Source: JBNLAN01 sp050302175 (GTDB taxonomy: Bacteria; Pseudomonadota; Zetaproteobacteria; Mariprofundales; Mariprofundaceae). Taken from it: DNA of 64,000 nucleotides. Where the stretch lies: NCBI GenBank assembly GCA_050302175.1, contig JBNLAN010000021.1, positions 1-64,000 on the forward strand. Direction: 5' to 3'. A program made the position numbers and the translations under genes. Below, piece after piece: positions 17,009 to 25,350 of the stretch. Under the pieces are notes generated by a model, which was not told where the DNA came from, did no database searches, and was given only the letters and a program-made list of their open reading frames with translations. The stretch's first letter is position 1. Every line of letters begins with the position of its first letter.

Positions 17009-18073
17009 TTATTTTTTCTTCAGGTCGTCGATGGTCAGGTTGGTACGCTTGGCAACGCTTGCACGCAGAGAATCACGCATCGCCTTCGGCAGAGCAATCA
17101 GACCGATTTCGGTGCAGGCACCGCCATCGCCGATCATGGCTTCGCTCATGAACAGGTTTACGTAATCCTTCATCGCCGGAACGTTCGCTTCATGTGACTT
17201 TTTGATGTAGAAGTAGAGCGAACGGGAGAAAGGATAAGATGCGTCCTGCACAGTTTTTGGTGCCGGAGCCACGCCTTCGATCGTTACTGCGGCAAGGCGG
17301 TCGCCGTTCTCTTCAAGATAAGAGTAGCCGAAGATACCGATGGCATCCTTGTCCTTGATCAACTTCTGAACGATCAGGTTGTCGTTTTCACCCGATGGTA
17401 CGTATACGCCATCCTGACGGATCTGGTGATACTTCTTGTAGGCCTTGTTTTTCTTCTCATCGGCCTTATAGAGCTTGGTGTAGACATCCATGTGTTTGGT
17501 CAGGTGCTTCATGCCTAGATCTTCGAAAGCATCACGGGTGCCGGAAGAGGTTGGCGGGCCGAAAATCAGGATCGGACGGTGTGGCAGTTTGCCGTTGATC
17601 TGATCCCAGAACTTGTATGGGTTGGCGATCAGCGCATTACCTTTTTTGTTCGGTACCTCGGCAGCGACAGCCAACAGGATATCCATGCGCGAGAGGTTCA
17701 TTGCTGCAGCCTTTTTGCTCTGGGCCAGTGCAATGCCGTCATAACCGACAACAGCTTCAGTAATGCCTTTGACGCCATTTTTAGCGCAAGTTTCGAATTC
17801 CTTGGCTTTCATGCGGCGTGAGGCGTTGGTGATATCCGGGGTATCCATGCCGTCACCAGCGCAGAACAGCTTCATACCGCCGCCGGAGCCGGTCGATTCG
17901 ATGATCGGAGTCTTGTTTTTGGTTGTAGTACCAAGCTCTTCACCAACATAGCTGGAAAACGGGTAAACAGTGGAGGAACCCACAATGTGGATCTGGTCGC
18001 GGGCTTCTGCCTGACCGGTGCCTGCGAAGGCAACGACAAGGGCAGTAATTGCAAATACGATTTGTTTTTTCAT
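17009..18073 (-). CDS. pstS: Phosphate-binding periplasmic protein PstS
   Basis: PstS captures phosphate in the periplasm and delivers it to PstCA. The 354-residue precursor has a signal peptide (about residues 1-24). Phosphate-binding segments are HIVGSSTVYPFSSYV, STGSGGGMKLFCAG and SSGTRDAFEDL. It resembles the longer PstS type found with DUF3333 permeases. AGGAG lies 9 bp before the ATG. A Pho-box promoter is centred about 50 bp upstream, so pstS leads the pst-phoU operon. Confidence 0.95.
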   Translation of the reverse strand: MKKQIVFAITALVVAFAGTGQAEARDQIHIVGSSTVYPFSSYVGEELGTTTKNKTPIIESTGSGGGMKLFCAGDGMDTPDITNASRRMKAKEFETCAKNGVKGITEAVVGYDGIALAQSKKAAAMNLSRMDILLAVAAEVPNKKGNALIANPYKFWDQINGKLPHRPILIFGPPTSSGTRDAFEDLGMKHLTKHMDVYTKLYKADEKKNKAYKKYHQIRQDGVYVPSGENDNLIVQKLIKDKDAIGIFGYSYLEENGDRLAAVTIEGVAPAPKTVQDASYPFSRSLYFYIKKSHEANVPAMKDYVNLFMSEAMIGDGGACTEIGLIALPKAMRDSLRASVAKRTNLTIDDLKKK

Positions 18074-18103
18074 TTTTTTGATTCTCCTTTCAAGAATGTG
18101 TGC

Positions 18104-18137
18104 ATAGTAAAATGGGTTTGTGACAGGCTGATGACAT
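18104..18137 (-). promoter_or_regulatory. Pho box promoter of pstS
   Basis: Minus-strand repeats ATGTCAT and CTGTCAC are separated by 4 bp (CAGC). Ten bases then lead to TACTAT as the -10. This is the canonical PhoB-activated layout ahead of the pst operon. Confidence 0.82.
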
Positions 18138-18160
18138 CGGTTGTTGTCTGGCGAGTCACA

Positions 18161-18190
18161 AAAAAAAGGGCCTGCTTCGTGCAGGCCCTT
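18161..18190 (-). terminator. Rho-independent terminator of the porin gene
   Basis: A 10-bp perfect stem (AAGGGCCTGC / GCAGGCCCTT) with a 5-nt loop is followed on the minus strand by eight T residues. It ends the porin transcript just upstream of the pstS promoter. Confidence 0.88.
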
Positions 18191-18206
18191 CTTAAGTCGG
18201 CAAAGT

Positions 18207-19328
18207 TTAGAACTTCACCTGCGAGTAGAGACCATAGCGAGTGTCCTTGCGAGAGTTGGCAGTGACACCGCCGCGGTTGTCCAGCTTCGTGTTGTCGGCA
18301 ACCAGAGCCAGATCGATGCCCTTGGTGACGTAGTACTCACCGCCAGCCACGATGTGGGTGACCTTTTCGTCGGTAACGACGCCGGTCTTCTTGTTCTTCA
18401 TGGTTTCGTAACGACCGAAGGCGCCGAAATCACCGAACTTACCCCAGGCCCAGAGGAACTGGCCGGTGCTCTTCACTTCGTCGCCAATAACAGCAGTCTG
18501 GAAGCCGCTTGAGGTGTTGCCGCCGTGTGCTACGGAAGCGGTAGCCGAATCAGCCTTGTCCTTGTTGCTGATGTAACCAACACCGGCACGGAAGTTCTTC
18601 TGGCCGTAGGTGACCATGGCTTCGGTCAGGGTCGATTTTACGCCTGAAGTTGCGACGCCGCCTACGAAGGTCTTGGTGCCACGGGTACCGTTACGGTAAC
18701 CAACGTCAACGGTCAGGCCTTCGATTGGAGTAACACCGAAGCGGAAGTTCATGTCCATGCCGTTAGAGCGCGCGCCGTTGCCGTAGCCGGTACCGTTGGT
18801 GTAGGTCGCCCAGTAATGGAACATGTCAATGTCGCCCTTGACGCCGATACCGAGGTCGGAGGAGTCGTCGAACTTGTACTGATCAGACATCACCTTGGCA
18901 ACATAGCGGTGCTTCCACAGGCCCTGCTCGTAGTCGATCCAAGGAGTGTGTGACTGGCCAAGGCGCAGTACCGCAGCCTTGCCAAGAAGCTTGCCTTCGA
19001 GGTAAGCATACTTCAGGTAGATATTCTGCTTCTTGCCGAGCGTGGCTTCGTTGCCCATGTCGGTGGTCAGACGCATCATCCAGTTGTCGTTGAAGCTGTA
19101 CTTAGCGGTGAAGTAGGCGCGGTCAACGGCAAGGCCCTGTGTCTTGGTAGAAGCGGTACCAGCCGCAGTGGTGGTGTCGGCTTTTTGCGCGTAGGTGTTC
19201 AGGTAGAACAGTGCTTCCAGCTTTAGCTTGGAATCACCATCTTCGGCTACCGTAATACCACCAGCAAATGCCGGAGCTGCAAAAGCCAGCATGGCGATAG
19301 CAGCAGCGGTTTTCATCAATGCTTTCAT
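18207..19328 (-). CDS. Phosphate-regulated outer-membrane porin (OprO/OprP-like)
   Basis: This is a predicted 16-strand-type porin. It has a signal peptide (residues 1-22, ending PAFA|G), alternating beta strands and a C-terminal aromatic residue (SQVKF), as expected for BamA recognition. The segment TPWIDYEQGLWKHRY recurs in the second porin of the window at 21981-23030, so the two are paralogues. A divergent Pho promoter sits upstream and pstS lies downstream, which supports phosphate or polyphosphate uptake across the outer membrane. Selectivity residues were not assigned. Confidence 0.85.
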   Translation of the reverse strand: MKALMKTAAAIAMLAFAAPAFAGGITVAEDGDSKLKLEALFYLNTYAQKADTTTAAGTASTKTQGLAVDRAYFTAKYSFNDNWMMRLTTDMGNEATLGKKQNIYLKYAYLEGKLLGKAAVLRLGQSHTPWIDYEQGLWKHRYVAKVMSDQYKFDDSSDLGIGVKGDIDMFHYWATYTNGTGYGNGARSNGMDMNFRFGVTPIEGLTVDVGYRNGTRGTKTFVGGVATSGVKSTLTEAMVTYGQKNFRAGVGYISNKDKADSATASVAHGGNTSSGFQTAVIGDEVKSTGQFLWAWGKFGDFGAFGRYETMKNKKTGVVTDEKVTHIVAGGEYYVTKGIDLALVADNTKLDNRGGVTANSRKDTRYGLYSQVKF

Positions 19329-19393
19329 TATTCTCTCTCCATCGAATTTTTATTATTTATTTTAAAAGTCACCCATTTGGTTGGGATGGCGGC

Positions 19394-19427
19394 AATGTAT
19401 GGGGGCTTTGTGGCACGAGTGTGACAT
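19394..19427 (-). promoter_or_regulatory. Pho box promoter of the porin gene
   Basis: Minus-strand repeats ATGTCAC and GTGCCAC are separated by ACTC, followed by 10 bp and the -10 TACATT. It is back-to-back with a second Pho box for the plus-strand gene. Confidence 0.75.
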
Positions 19428-19435
19428 TGGTGTGC

Positions 19436-19469
19436 GTGTCATGGCCGTGTCACAAATGGTTGCGACACT
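19436..19469 (+). promoter_or_regulatory. Pho box promoter of the CNBD-phoB-phoR operon
   Basis: Repeats GTGTCAT (19436-19442) and GTGTCAC (19447-19453) are separated by GGCC. Ten bases later a weak -10, GACACT, follows. This implies PhoB autoregulation of the operon that encodes it. Confidence 0.68.
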
Positions 19470-19498
19470 CGCGCCAGCTAAAAGGAGAAATAATAAAG

Positions 19499-20014
19499 AT
19501 GAATATAAAAGAGAATTTCACGCAGGCATTTGAGGCCAGCGTATCGACCAATCCGATGTACGCGATGTTTCGGATTCTGCCAGTCTGTGAGGATCTGGCT
19601 TTGCCGGAGAGCATGCTGCTCTTTTCATGTTTTGAGCCGCAGGTGATTGAGGTCGGAGCAACGATTTATGAGGCGGGCGAAGCCTCGCAGAATGTGATGT
19701 ATCTGCTGCTGGAGGGCGAAGCTTCGGTGGCAAGTCCCTGGCATGATACTTATGTGACACTAAAGCCGGGCGATGTGTTCGGGTTGTTCTCGTTTCTGGA
19801 TGAGGGCAGGGATCACGCCGCGACCGTGTGTGCGACAACCCAATTAAAGGTGCTAACGATCAGTCGCCCATATTTTGATGTGATCACACTGGAAGATCCG
19901 GCGCTGGGCAATCAGGTGTTGCGCTTTATGTTCCGCCTGCTTTCGCGCATGTCCCTGAAACTGGAGAGTGAATATGCCGCAATTCATCACTATGCTACCG
20001 GGCGTCGGATTTGA
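19499..20014 (+). CDS. Cyclic-nucleotide-binding-domain (Crp-like sensor) protein without DNA-binding domain
   Basis: The 171-residue protein is one cupin-like cNMP-binding domain (about residues 40-150). It carries LLLEGEASVA and LKPGDVFGLFSFLDEG, where the phosphate-binding cassette would lie. No helix-turn-helix follows; the chain ends in a helix. It is therefore a sensor or adaptor, not a Crp regulator. The conserved RxA of the cassette is not clearly present, so the ligand is uncertain. ATG 19499 follows AAGGAGA. It is the first gene of a Pho-box-driven operon with phoB and phoR. Confidence 0.78.
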   Translation: MNIKENFTQAFEASVSTNPMYAMFRILPVCEDLALPESMLLFSCFEPQVIEVGATIYEAGEASQNVMYLLLEGEASVASPWHDTYVTLKPGDVFGLFSFLDEGRDHAATVCATTQLKVLTISRPYFDVITLEDPALGNQVLRFMFRLLSRMSLKLESEYAAIHHYATGRRI

Positions 20015-20043
20015 GCTTGAATACGGGCCATTTCTCTTCCAAT

Positions 20044-20763
20044 ATGGACGTCATGTCAGCATCCATAACCCACAGCAGTGCCGATATTCTGATCGTCGAA
20101 GATGATGCTGCGATTGCACGCCTGATCGAGCTTCATTTGCAGGCAGCAGGCCATCAGGCAACGCGTTGCGGTGATGGTGATGAGGCACTGAAACTTCTGG
20201 CTATGAAAAGCTGGAGCCTGTTAATTCTTGATCGTATGTTACCGGGCACCAGCGGCATGCAAATTTTGCGGCAACTGAGCAGACGGCCGCCAGAGCAGAA
20301 AATTCCGGTGTTGATGGTGACGGCACTTGGTAGCACCTCCGACAAGGTGCAGGGGCTTAACGAAGGCGCCGACGACTATCTGCCCAAACCATTCGAGCCA
20401 GAGGAGCTGGTGGCGCGTGTGGGAGCTTTGTTACGCCGTTTTTCTCCTCCGGAGAGCGGACTTTCGCTTGGTGGTATCGATGTTTTTCCGGATGGCCCGG
20501 AGGTGCGGGTCAACGGGACCAATGTTGAATTACGCCCGCTTGAGTTTCGACTACTTGTGGAGTTAATGAAGAAACCGGGCAAGGTTCGCTCGCGTGAATA
20601 TCTACTGGACCGGGTCTGGGGCACGGATGTGTTTGTGGAACACCGCACCGTGGACGCCACCGTCAAAAGACTACGCAAGGCGCTGCTTGAAGCAGGTGCA
20701 CAAGACTGCATCGAAACAGTGCGAGGTATGGGGTATCGATTCCAGAGCGGACAGGCCTCCTGA
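20044..20763 (+). CDS. phoB: Phosphate regulon response regulator PhoB
   Basis: This is an OmpR/PhoB-family transcription factor. The receiver domain has the acidic pair in IVEDDAA, phospho-acceptor Asp in ILDRMLPG, switch Thr in VTALGS and Lys in LPKPFEP. A winged helix follows with the recognition-helix region VDATVKRLRKAL. The start is ambiguous: a TTG at 20011 overlaps the preceding stop, and ATGs lie at 20044 and 20053. The stop overlaps the phoR start (TGATG). Placement beside phoR, pst and five Pho boxes makes PhoB the natural assignment. Confidence 0.9.
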   Translation: MDVMSASITHSSADILIVEDDAAIARLIELHLQAAGHQATRCGDGDEALKLLAMKSWSLLILDRMLPGTSGMQILRQLSRRPPEQKIPVLMVTALGSTSDKVQGLNEGADDYLPKPFEPEELVARVGALLRRFSPPESGLSLGGIDVFPDGPEVRVNGTNVELRPLEFRLLVELMKKPGKVRSREYLLDRVWGTDVFVEHRTVDATVKRLRKALLEAGAQDCIETVRGMGYRFQSGQAS

Positions 20764-21929
20764 TGGAGGGCTGGTTGGCCGCAGCTCTGCTGCTGGTGAT
20801 CTATCTTGCCCGGAACGGATCGCTGAAAGAGCAGCTCTCCGAACAGAGGCAAAAAAATGAACGGCTGCAGCGCGAATCTGAGGAGCAGAGTGCGCTGATT
20901 TCCCGTCATGGCCGCCGCATGGATGTGTTGCTTGAGTCGGTGGATGAGGCCGTGCTGCGTGTGGATCAGCTGGGTCGGGTGATGGCAGCCAACCACAAAG
21001 CCCGTGAAGTGTTTGCGGTTCGCGATCATATTCAACTCCCGCAGTCGATGCTGGTTTTTTACCGAGATCTTGACTGGCATAAGGCATTCAACAGGGTGCT
21101 GAAGGATCTGTCGCAGCCGGCAGCATTGCCGGATATTGGCATCAATGATCGGGTACTTGCCGTTCGTCTTGCACCGCTCGGCAAGGATCAGGCGCTGATG
21201 CTTTGTGTGGATATGACACATCAGGCAAGGCTGGAGGAGCAGCGTCGAAATTTTCTCGCCAATCTGATGCACGATCTGAAAACACCGCTAACCTCTTTAC
21301 TCGGCTATGCCCGCAGCATTCAGAGTTTCGGCGAGAGTGCCGAGTTACGCAATGAAGCGGCGCAGGTGATTGCCTCCGAAGCCAAGCATGTGAATCACTT
21401 GCTGGATTCGCTGCTTACTCTGGACCGCATCGAATACGAGTCCAGGGCTACAGGTGGGCAGTGTGATGTTTCTGAGATATTGCGACAGGCACTTGAGATG
21501 ATGCAGCCGCTCTGCAAATCGAAATCGATCAGGATCGATGCCAGCTTCCCTGAAAAGAATTATCTGATTGCCATGAGCGAGGAGGATGTGGAACGCATTC
21601 TGCTCAATGTGATCGAAAATGCCTGTCACTATTCGCCCAACGAGAGCTCTGTTTCGATTGGTGTTACGATTACCAATGGTTTTTGCAGCGTTTCCGTAAG
21701 CGATGCAGGGCCGGGTATACCCCCTGAGCATCTGCCGAGGGTAACCGAACGCTTTTATCGGGTAGATCAGGTGCGCGGACGGAAAGAGGGTGGTCATGGG
21801 TTGGGGCTTGCCATTGTGAAAGCCCTTCTTAAACGTGATGGCGGGCGTTTGCAGCTGGAGAACTTGCCTGACAAAGGTTTAAGGGTTCGGGTTGATTTCC
21901 CCATGCAACAAGGTGTGTCGGGTAAATAA
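20763..21929 (+). CDS. phoR: Phosphate regulon sensor histidine kinase PhoR
   Basis: This is the sensor kinase partner of PhoB. It has one short N-terminal membrane helix (residues 2-17) and then a coiled-coil linker. A PAS-like domain follows (LLESVDEAVLRVDQLGRV onward), then HisKA with the phosphorylated His in LMHDLKTPLTSLLGY. The ATPase domain has NVIENACHYSPN, DAGPGIP and GGHGLGLAIV. There is no periplasmic sensor domain, as in classical PhoR, which reads phosphate status through Pst and PhoU. The ATG overlaps the phoB stop. Confidence 0.92.
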   Translation: MEGWLAAALLLVIYLARNGSLKEQLSEQRQKNERLQRESEEQSALISRHGRRMDVLLESVDEAVLRVDQLGRVMAANHKAREVFAVRDHIQLPQSMLVFYRDLDWHKAFNRVLKDLSQPAALPDIGINDRVLAVRLAPLGKDQALMLCVDMTHQARLEEQRRNFLANLMHDLKTPLTSLLGYARSIQSFGESAELRNEAAQVIASEAKHVNHLLDSLLTLDRIEYESRATGGQCDVSEILRQALEMMQPLCKSKSIRIDASFPEKNYLIAMSEEDVERILLNVIENACHYSPNESSVSIGVTITNGFCSVSVSDAGPGIPPEHLPRVTERFYRVDQVRGRKEGGHGLGLAIVKALLKRDGGRLQLENLPDKGLRVRVDFPMQQGVSGK

Positions 21930-21953
21930 AAAAGCCCCCGTTGCCGGGGGCTT
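21930..21953 (-). terminator. Terminator between phoR and the second porin
   Basis: A 7-bp GC stem (GCCCCCG / CGGGGGC) with a TTGC loop lies between convergent genes. The minus-strand reading ends in TTTTTTA, so it mainly terminates the porin transcript. It may also stop phoR mRNA. Confidence 0.75.
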
Positions 21954-21980
21954 CAAATAACCAGATTCTAAATAGTTGGC

Positions 21981-23030
21981 TTAGAACGTGGCCTGAGTAT
22001 ACAAGCCCATACGGCTCACCTTCTGCGTGCGATTGGCAGTGAAAAGGTAACCCTTGGTATTGGCCTGGTCTATGGCCAACGACATGCTCAATTGGTTGCT
22101 GTATGCGTACTCGACACCAGCCAGCATGCGGGTCTCTTTCGCTTCAGTAGCAACGTTCGAACGCTTGGTCTTGCTCATTTCATAACGGCCCAGCACGCCA
22201 TAGTTTCCGGACACATTGATGTGCCCCCACAACACGTAGGCGGTGGTTGTGTCGGTTACGCCGAGACCCGGAGCGCCGACATTGTCATAGATGATCTCGT
22301 TGCTGACATAGTTGCCGCCCACACGCCACTGATCGCGGCTGTAGGTTGCCATCAGCTGCATCAGAGTATGATCATCTCCGATAGGGGCCGCGATGGTTTT
22401 GCTGGCCATGTAGCCGCTGCGGTAGCCGAGGTCCACGGTCAGTCCCTTTACTGGTGTCGCGCCAACGCGCAGTTCAAGGTCGTTACCTTTGGTTTCGATC
22501 GTGTTGCCATAACCGCCGCCGTTCAGCACTGCGACATGATAGTCGATCATGGAGACCTTGCCGTGTACGCCGATACCGGCATCCGCCGAATGGGCGAAAC
22601 CGGCCCGGTCCACATAAACCTGCGAGATGTAGCGGTATTTCCACAGTTTCTGCTCGTAATCAACCCACGGCGTATAGATCAGACCAAGATCGATCGATGC
22701 GGCATCGGCAAGACGGCCTTCGATATAAGCGTGCTTCAGGAAGGCCCTGTTTCTCTTGGCAGCACCCGCAGCAGTCGGATCATACAACGCATCCAGTGTC
22801 ACTTTCACGAACCAGTCACGGTCGATGTTGTATTTGGCGCTCAGGTAGGCACGATCAATGGCCATGCCCATACTGTCTGCGGTTGGTGTAGCTACGTTGG
22901 TGTCAGTGGTCTTCTTCTGCGTATAGTTCAGGAACAGTTTGCCGTTGATCTCAAGATCGTTTGCGGCGGATGCCACGGCCGGAAACGCAAGGCCCATGGA
23001 CAACATTATAATAAATAAAGATTTTCTCAT
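21981..23030 (-). CDS. Outer-membrane porin, paralogue of the Pho-regulated porin
   Basis: This 349-residue beta-barrel precursor has a signal peptide MRKSLFIIMLSMGLAFPAVA and a C-terminal aromatic residue (TQATF). It shares YTPWVDYEQKLWKYRY and GVTPVKGLTVDLGYRSG-like segments with the porin at 18207-19328, so both belong to the OprO/OprP-like group. ATG 23030 is chosen because the longer frame begins inside a terminator hairpin. No Pho box is visible upstream, so its regulation probably differs from that of its paralogue. Confidence 0.82.
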   Translation of the reverse strand: MRKSLFIIMLSMGLAFPAVASAANDLEINGKLFLNYTQKKTTDTNVATPTADSMGMAIDRAYLSAKYNIDRDWFVKVTLDALYDPTAAGAAKRNRAFLKHAYIEGRLADAASIDLGLIYTPWVDYEQKLWKYRYISQVYVDRAGFAHSADAGIGVHGKVSMIDYHVAVLNGGGYGNTIETKGNDLELRVGATPVKGLTVDLGYRSGYMASKTIAAPIGDDHTLMQLMATYSRDQWRVGGNYVSNEIIYDNVGAPGLGVTDTTTAYVLWGHINVSGNYGVLGRYEMSKTKRSNVATEAKETRMLAGVEYAYSNQLSMSLAIDQANTKGYLFTANRTQKVSRMGLYTQATF

Positions 23031-23070
23031 TGTTGTGATTTCTCCCTTATTTCCCATTTTTACAATAGAA

Positions 23071-23097
23071 GGGGGGGCAACCAATGGTTGCCCCCCC
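23071..23097 (-). terminator. Strong hairpin downstream of the carbonic anhydrase gene
   Basis: A perfect 12-bp stem (GGGGGGGCAACC / GGTTGCCCCCCC) with a 3-nt loop is followed on the minus strand by TTCTATTGT. It probably terminates the 23194-24078 gene, with 96 bp of otherwise featureless sequence between. Confidence 0.65.
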
Positions 23098-23193
23098 TCA
23101 GGCGCGGTACGCTAATAGACGGAAATCCTATGCGCCAGCGTTAAATGCACCCGCCCTGATTTTACTCGTCATTCCAGTGAATTTCCGGCTCGG

Positions 23194-24078
23194 TTAGCGA
23201 ATTTCAGACAGGAGATCGGGGTTGGTTACCAGGTTGCGAACACCGTGCGCGTGGTCTTCATCAAAGACGTTGCCCTTGCACCACTTGCCGACGGTCTCAA
23301 TGTTCACTTTGGCAACTTGCGGACGAACGCTCCAGGTCACCTGGAACGGAGAGCCATTCTCGTTGTAGCCCGGGCCGGTAGTCGAGCCGGCATACTGAAC
23401 CGGCGTGCCGGTGTTGCTCGGGATGCCGGTGGCCTGGGCGCCCTTACCATTGCCGGAGATGGCCGTCAGCTTGCCGAAATCGAGTGCGTTTTTGTCGTTG
23501 ACCAGAATATAGACCTGGGTTTCTACGCGCAGCTGCGGGTTATTGATAACGTCGGCTGCCAGGCAGGAGCCAAGGGTCGGGCCGGGGGTGATGTCAGCTG
23601 TGGAATGCACATAGTGCACCTCGATGGTGTCACCCGGGTAGAGGCTGCCGTGCTGGCTCGGGCAGATATCGCCATGAACAGGTTTCATTTCCGCTTCAGA
23701 CAGATGGCCGTTGTACTTGTAGCCGCTAAGGTAGCCGTGGCCATCGCCGTTGCCAGCGTAGGTGGTGAATTCGCCGCCCTTGTGCTCGGCATTTTTGTGA
23801 AAATGGATATTGCACAGATTCATTTCAGTATAGGCCGGCGCTATGCTGAAAATGCGGACGTTATTGCCAGCTTTGGAATCGATGTCGCGTGGCGATTGCG
23901 GCCCGAAGCCTTTGCCTTTTGTGTTTTTGGCCAGTTCAGCACGCTGGCTGGCGATGATATCGTCGCCAACCGGTGCGTGAGCTTCAACTTTGCCATGCGC
24001 GTCATGACCATGGTCGCTTGCAAATGCAGGCATTGAAAACAGGGCAGCAACCGCTGCCACAATGAATATTTTTTTCAT
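23194..24078 (-). CDS. Probable delta-class carbonic anhydrase, exported
   Basis: The 294-residue precursor has a clear signal peptide (residues 1-20, cut after AFA). It carries the segment NLCNIHFHKNAEHKG near residue 90, which resembles the zinc-ligand region of diatom delta carbonic anhydrases (CA_like family). A later HGDICPSQHGSLYPGD and paired cysteines fit that family and a disulfide-stabilised exported enzyme. It would interconvert CO2 and bicarbonate in the periplasm. The assignment rests on motif recollection, so a structure or profile search should confirm it. A GGAGGGGG ribosome-binding site precedes the ATG. Confidence 0.72.
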   Translation of the reverse strand: MKKIFIVAAVAALFSMPAFASDHGHDAHGKVEAHAPVGDDIIASQRAELAKNTKGKGFGPQSPRDIDSKAGNNVRIFSIAPAYTEMNLCNIHFHKNAEHKGGEFTTYAGNGDGHGYLSGYKYNGHLSEAEMKPVHGDICPSQHGSLYPGDTIEVHYVHSTADITPGPTLGSCLAADVINNPQLRVETQVYILVNDKNALDFGKLTAISGNGKGAQATGIPSNTGTPVQYAGSTTGPGYNENGSPFQVTWSVRPQVAKVNIETVGKWCKGNVFDEDHAHGVRNLVTNPDLLSEIR

Positions 24079-24179
24079 GTGAGTTCCCCCTCCTAAATGT
24101 GTGTTGCCTCCAAAGAAGCGGGGATGACTTTATTGAGCCGCTCTCGATGCGCAATAGCCTGGAGGGGGGATTTATCGCA

Positions 24180-24740
24180 CTACTGCTTTTTTTTCCAGTT
24201 GCGCTCGATGAAACCGGCACGTCCTGAGCCCTGTTTATAGGCGTTATAGTGCGTAGGATTCTTCTTGTAGTACGCTTGATGCTGCTCCTCAGCCGGGTAG
24301 AAAGGCTGTGCTGGCAGGATTGCTGTGGCAATCGGCTGGTTGAACTTGCCGGAGGCAGCCAGCTTTGCCTTGGATGCTTCAGCCTCGTTTTTCTGACTTT
24401 CGTCCAGATAGAAAATAGCGGTATGATACTGGCTGCCGATATCATGAAATTGCCCGTCTTCCTGAGTTGGGTCGATGTTGCGCCAGAATATTTCCAGCAA
24501 CTGCATGTAGCTGATGCGTGAGGGGTCGAATGTTACCTCCACGGCTTCGTAGTGACCGGTGTGGCCACCGCTCACTTCATGATAGGTGGGTTGTGATTTT
24601 CCGCCGGTATAACCGACGCGCGTGGCAATGACGCCCTCTGCATTGTCGAAGGGTGGTTGCATGCACCAGAAACAGCCACCAGCGAAGATGGCGGTTGTTT
24701 CGGCGTCGGCGGCGTTGGCCGGGTCGGAAAACATCTCCAT
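24180..24740 (-). CDS. msrA: Peptide methionine (S)-S-oxide reductase
   Basis: MsrA repairs S-methionine sulfoxide in proteins. The catalytic GGCFWC motif is at residues 21-26 (Cys23 nucleophile). GYTGG, the YHEVSGGHTGHYEAVEV block and EEQHQAYY are all typical. The only other cysteine is Cys26 of the same motif, and no C-terminal resolving cysteine is present, so Cys26 or an external thiol must regenerate the enzyme. ATG 24740 is preferred over the TTG at 24749. It is divergent from the DUF2269-hyp operon. Confidence 0.93.
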   Translation of the reverse strand: MEMFSDPANAADAETTAIFAGGCFWCMQPPFDNAEGVIATRVGYTGGKSQPTYHEVSGGHTGHYEAVEVTFDPSRISYMQLLEIFWRNIDPTQEDGQFHDIGSQYHTAIFYLDESQKNEAEASKAKLAASGKFNQPIATAILPAQPFYPAEEQHQAYYKKNPTHYNAYKQGSGRAGFIERNWKKKQ

Positions 24741-24866
24741 AGCTAGCAATCATAGCATCGAAAGCAAATGAGTGGCGTGATGTGACTTCTAGGAGGCTCA
24801 TGCAAAGTGTCCGCAAGCCAGGCCCATGATCTTACATCACGCAGGCAAAGCCGCTAAGCTGCAGCA

Positions 24867-25346
24867 ATGGACCAGCAGCTTTATCTTGTACTCAAGACCT
24901 TGCACATGCTCGGTGTGGTGATGTTTGTTGGTAATATTCTGGTCGGCTTCTGGTGGAAGTTGATGGCAGACCGTAATGGGCATCCTGCTGTGGTGGCTTT
25001 TGCGCAGCAACAGATAAAGAAAACCGATTTTGTTTTCACCACTCTTGGAATTGTGCTCATGCTTACCGGTGGCATTCCGGCCTCACATATGTTGATGAAT
25101 GCAGGTGAAACCAATCTTGTGTGGCTGGGATGGGGGGTGGGGCTCCTGATTGCATCGGGCGTGGTATGGGGTGCAGTGATGTTGCCGGTGCAGGCGAAGC
25201 AGACGAAAATCATTTCCGAACATGCGGGGGAAACGCAATTGCCTGAAGAGTATTTTAGACTGAGTAAACTTTGGTTGGTTTCAGGTGTGGTCGCGAAGTT
25301 GCTGGTGCTATTCTCGATCTACTGGATGGTCTTTAAACCTTATTAA
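24867..25346 (+). CDS. DUF2269-family integral membrane protein
   Basis: This 159-residue protein has four predicted membrane helices: LKTLHMLGVVMFVGNILVG, VFTTLGIVLMLTGGIP, WLGWGVGLLIASGVVWG and SGVVAKLLVLFSIYWMVF. It resembles DUF2269 proteins, whose function is unknown. A conserved-looking His sits in the first helix. It ends 4 bp before hypA, so it is probably the first gene of the hydrogenase-maturation operon. That association hints at a redox, heme or metal role, but nothing proves it. Confidence 0.72.
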   Translation: MDQQLYLVLKTLHMLGVVMFVGNILVGFWWKLMADRNGHPAVVAFAQQQIKKTDFVFTTLGIVLMLTGGIPASHMLMNAGETNLVWLGWGVGLLIASGVVWGAVMLPVQAKQTKIISEHAGETQLPEEYFRLSKLWLVSGVVAKLLVLFSIYWMVFKPY

Positions 25347-25350
25347 AATC

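Noticed and set aside
22092..23018. Long plus-strand open frame of about 308 codons opposite the second porin
   Set aside because: It lies fully antisense to a clear porin, has no recognisable protein features, and is explained by codon bias of the coding strand.
23245..24036. Plus-strand open frame of about 263 codons opposite the carbonic anhydrase gene
   Set aside because: Antisense shadow: the opposite strand has a signal peptide and conserved motifs, while this frame has none.
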